Origin: Pseudomonadota bacterium
GTDB lineage: Bacteria > Pseudomonadota > Alphaproteobacteria > Acetobacterales > Acetobacteraceae
Reading direction: 5' to 3'
Length of the DNA stretch: 7,780 bases
Assembly: GCA_021808985.1 (NCBI GenBank)
Contig: JAKBAQ010000131.1
Span: 1 to 7,780 of the forward strand
In this document: in pieces, positions 6,735 through 7,780 of the stretch
Layout of the letters: every line of letters starts with the position of its first letter
Position numbering within the stretch: position 1 is the first letter of the stretch
Notes under the pieces: model-generated
Told to the model about the DNA's origin: nothing
The model's database searches: none
Seen by the model: only the letters and a program-made list of their open reading frames with translations
Position numbers and translations under genes: made by a program

Positions 6735-7780
6735 TTAGGTTTGGGACTGGACCGCGCGGCGGGGGAGCCGCAGCTCTTCGGGCTCGGGCGTGATTTGCCC
6801 GGGTTTGCGCGCGAAACTGGGCGCGGCCTGGGGGGTGGAGGGTTTTTCGGTGATGAACCAGAAGCTGAACAGCAGGTTTTCCAGCAGGGTGCGGCGGCGG
6901 AAGCGGGTGCAGCGCAGCGCCGCGAGGCGGGGGAACATGCCGCCGCGCAGGGCGGTGTGGATGGTGTTGAGATCCTGCCGGGATTGCGGGGTGAGGTGGC
7001 TGGCGCCGGCGGCCAGATAATCAGCGTGCCGGCGCATCATGGTCATGAATATTTTCGGGCCACGGCGGATGGCGGCGAGCGCGCGGGCGGGGAGCGGGCG
7101 GGCTGAGCCGATGAGGTTGTTCTTGTGCAGCCGGTAGAGCACCTGGGGCCGAGGGTCAAACATGACATGGCCGCCGCAGGCGGAGACGACGATGTAGCTC
7201 CACCAGTCATGCACCGTGCCTTCGGGGCGGCCGAAGGTGCTGACCAGGCGGGCGGCGGCGGCGTTCATCACCAATGTGTTGCCGTTGGCGATGTTCTGGG
7301 TGAGGCTGGCGGGAAAGCCGGGCGTGTTGTGGTGCAGCGCGGAGAGCTTGGTGCCGCGCAAGGCGGCGTCCACCAGATATTGGCGGGCGCAGTAGAGCGC
7401 GGGCGCGTGGCCGGCGGGGTGAAGGGATTCCACCGCGTGCTGCAGCTTGTTGGCCAGCCAGACATCGTCCTGGTCGGAAAAGGCGACCATTTCAGCGCCC
7501 TGGCTCTCCTGCAGCAGGGTGAGAAAGCTTTCCGCCGCGCCGAGATGCGGGCCGGAGCTGGCGGCCTCGGTGCAGCGGCCGGGATTGGCGGCGGCGAAGG
7601 CGCGCATGATGGCGATGGTGGAGTCGGCGGAGCCGTCATCACGCCAGAGCAGGGCCCAGTTGGTGTAACGCTGGGCGGAAAAACTCTCAAGTTGCGCTTG
7701 CAGGAACTGTTCGCCATTATAGGTTGAAAGCAGGATGGTGATGGCTGGCCGGACAGAGGCGCTGGGGCCCTGGCTTAACA
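6735..7780 (-). CDS. Family 2 glycosyltransferase, rhamnosyltransferase-like (N-terminus outside window)
   Basis: Predicted cytoplasmic enzyme that transfers a sugar from a nucleotide-sugar to a growing polysaccharide such as O-antigen or capsule; the sugar and acceptor cannot be told. The frame is open to the right edge, giving 347 visible residues ending at TAA (6735-6737). An internal ATG at 7607 is not the start, because conserved GT-A sequence precedes it: ILLSTYNGEQFLQAQLESF (about 7681-7737), then WRDDGSADST (about 7617-7646). Further on are SDQDDVW (7458-7478), with the DxD-type metal and nucleotide-sugar site, HDWW (7200-7211), where the catalytic base of such enzymes usually lies, and YRLHKNNLIGS (about 7104-7136). 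This order is typical of the rhamnosyltransferase-like GT2 group. Probably only a few N-terminal residues are missing. No membrane span is evident; LLFSFWFI near the C-terminus is too short for a sure call, and the tail after it is proline-rich. It converges on glnD across the palindromes and probably belongs to a surface-sugar locus to the right. Confidence 0.88.
   Translation of the reverse strand, partial: LSQGPSASVRPAITILLSTYNGEQFLQAQLESFSAQRYTNWALLWRDDGSADSTIAIMRAFAAANPGRCTEAASSGPHLGAAESFLTLLQESQGAEMVAFSDQDDVWLANKLQHAVESLHPAGHAPALYCARQYLVDAALRGTKLSALHHNTPGFPASLTQNIANGNTLVMNAAAARLVSTFGRPEGTVHDWWSYIVVSACGGHVMFDPRPQVLYRLHKNNLIGSARPLPARALAAIRRGPKIFMTMMRRHADYLAAGASHLTPQSRQDLNTIHTALRGGMFPRLAALRCTRFRRRTLLENLLFSFWFITEKPSTPQAAPSFARKPGQITPEPEELRLPRRAVQSQT

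Noticed and set aside
7125..7727. A 200-codon + strand frame opposite the glycosyltransferase
   Set aside because: Glycine/valine-rich with no motif, while the - strand frame carries the full set of GT2 motifs.

Overview
The window looks like a piece of chromosome from a very GC-rich alphaproteobacterium, most likely near the Acetobacteraceae (the Acidocella/Acidiphilium kind). This rests on the strong preference for G-ending codons (GCG, CTG, CGG, GGG), the alphaproteobacterial style of the MutS and GlnD proteins, and the mutS-glnD adjacency known from many Alphaproteobacteria. The genus is a guess from protein style, not a database result.

Layout, left to right. (1) Positions 2-1012, + strand: the 3' part of a GGDEF-EAL gene for cyclic-di-GMP turnover. 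The window starts inside the GGDEF domain; the EAL domain is complete with its key acidic residues. (2) About 1116-3722, +: complete mutS, the mismatch-recognition ATPase. Its start region (1079-1132) is full of short inverted repeats, and the exact start codon is uncertain. (3) 3809-6601, +: complete glnD, the uridylyltransferase/uridylyl-removing sensor that controls PII proteins according to glutamine. (4) 6602-6734: an AT-rich gap holding two strong back-to-back hairpins, one of them a perfect 30-nt palindrome, between converging genes. (5) 6735-7780, - strand: a family-2 glycosyltransferase of the rhamnosyltransferase-like type, cut off at its N-terminus by the window edge.

The first three genes point the same way with gaps of about 60-105 and 86 bases. 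They may share transcription in part, but their jobs differ (second messenger, DNA repair, nitrogen sensing) and no functional link is visible. The glycosyltransferase converges on them and probably belongs to a surface polysaccharide locus beyond the right edge.

This is mostly housekeeping sequence. I found no convincing new system. The items most worth a second look are the nested palindromes after glnD, the repeated CCGGCATT element at the mutS start, and unusual residues next to the ATPase motif of MutS and in the HD domain of GlnD.
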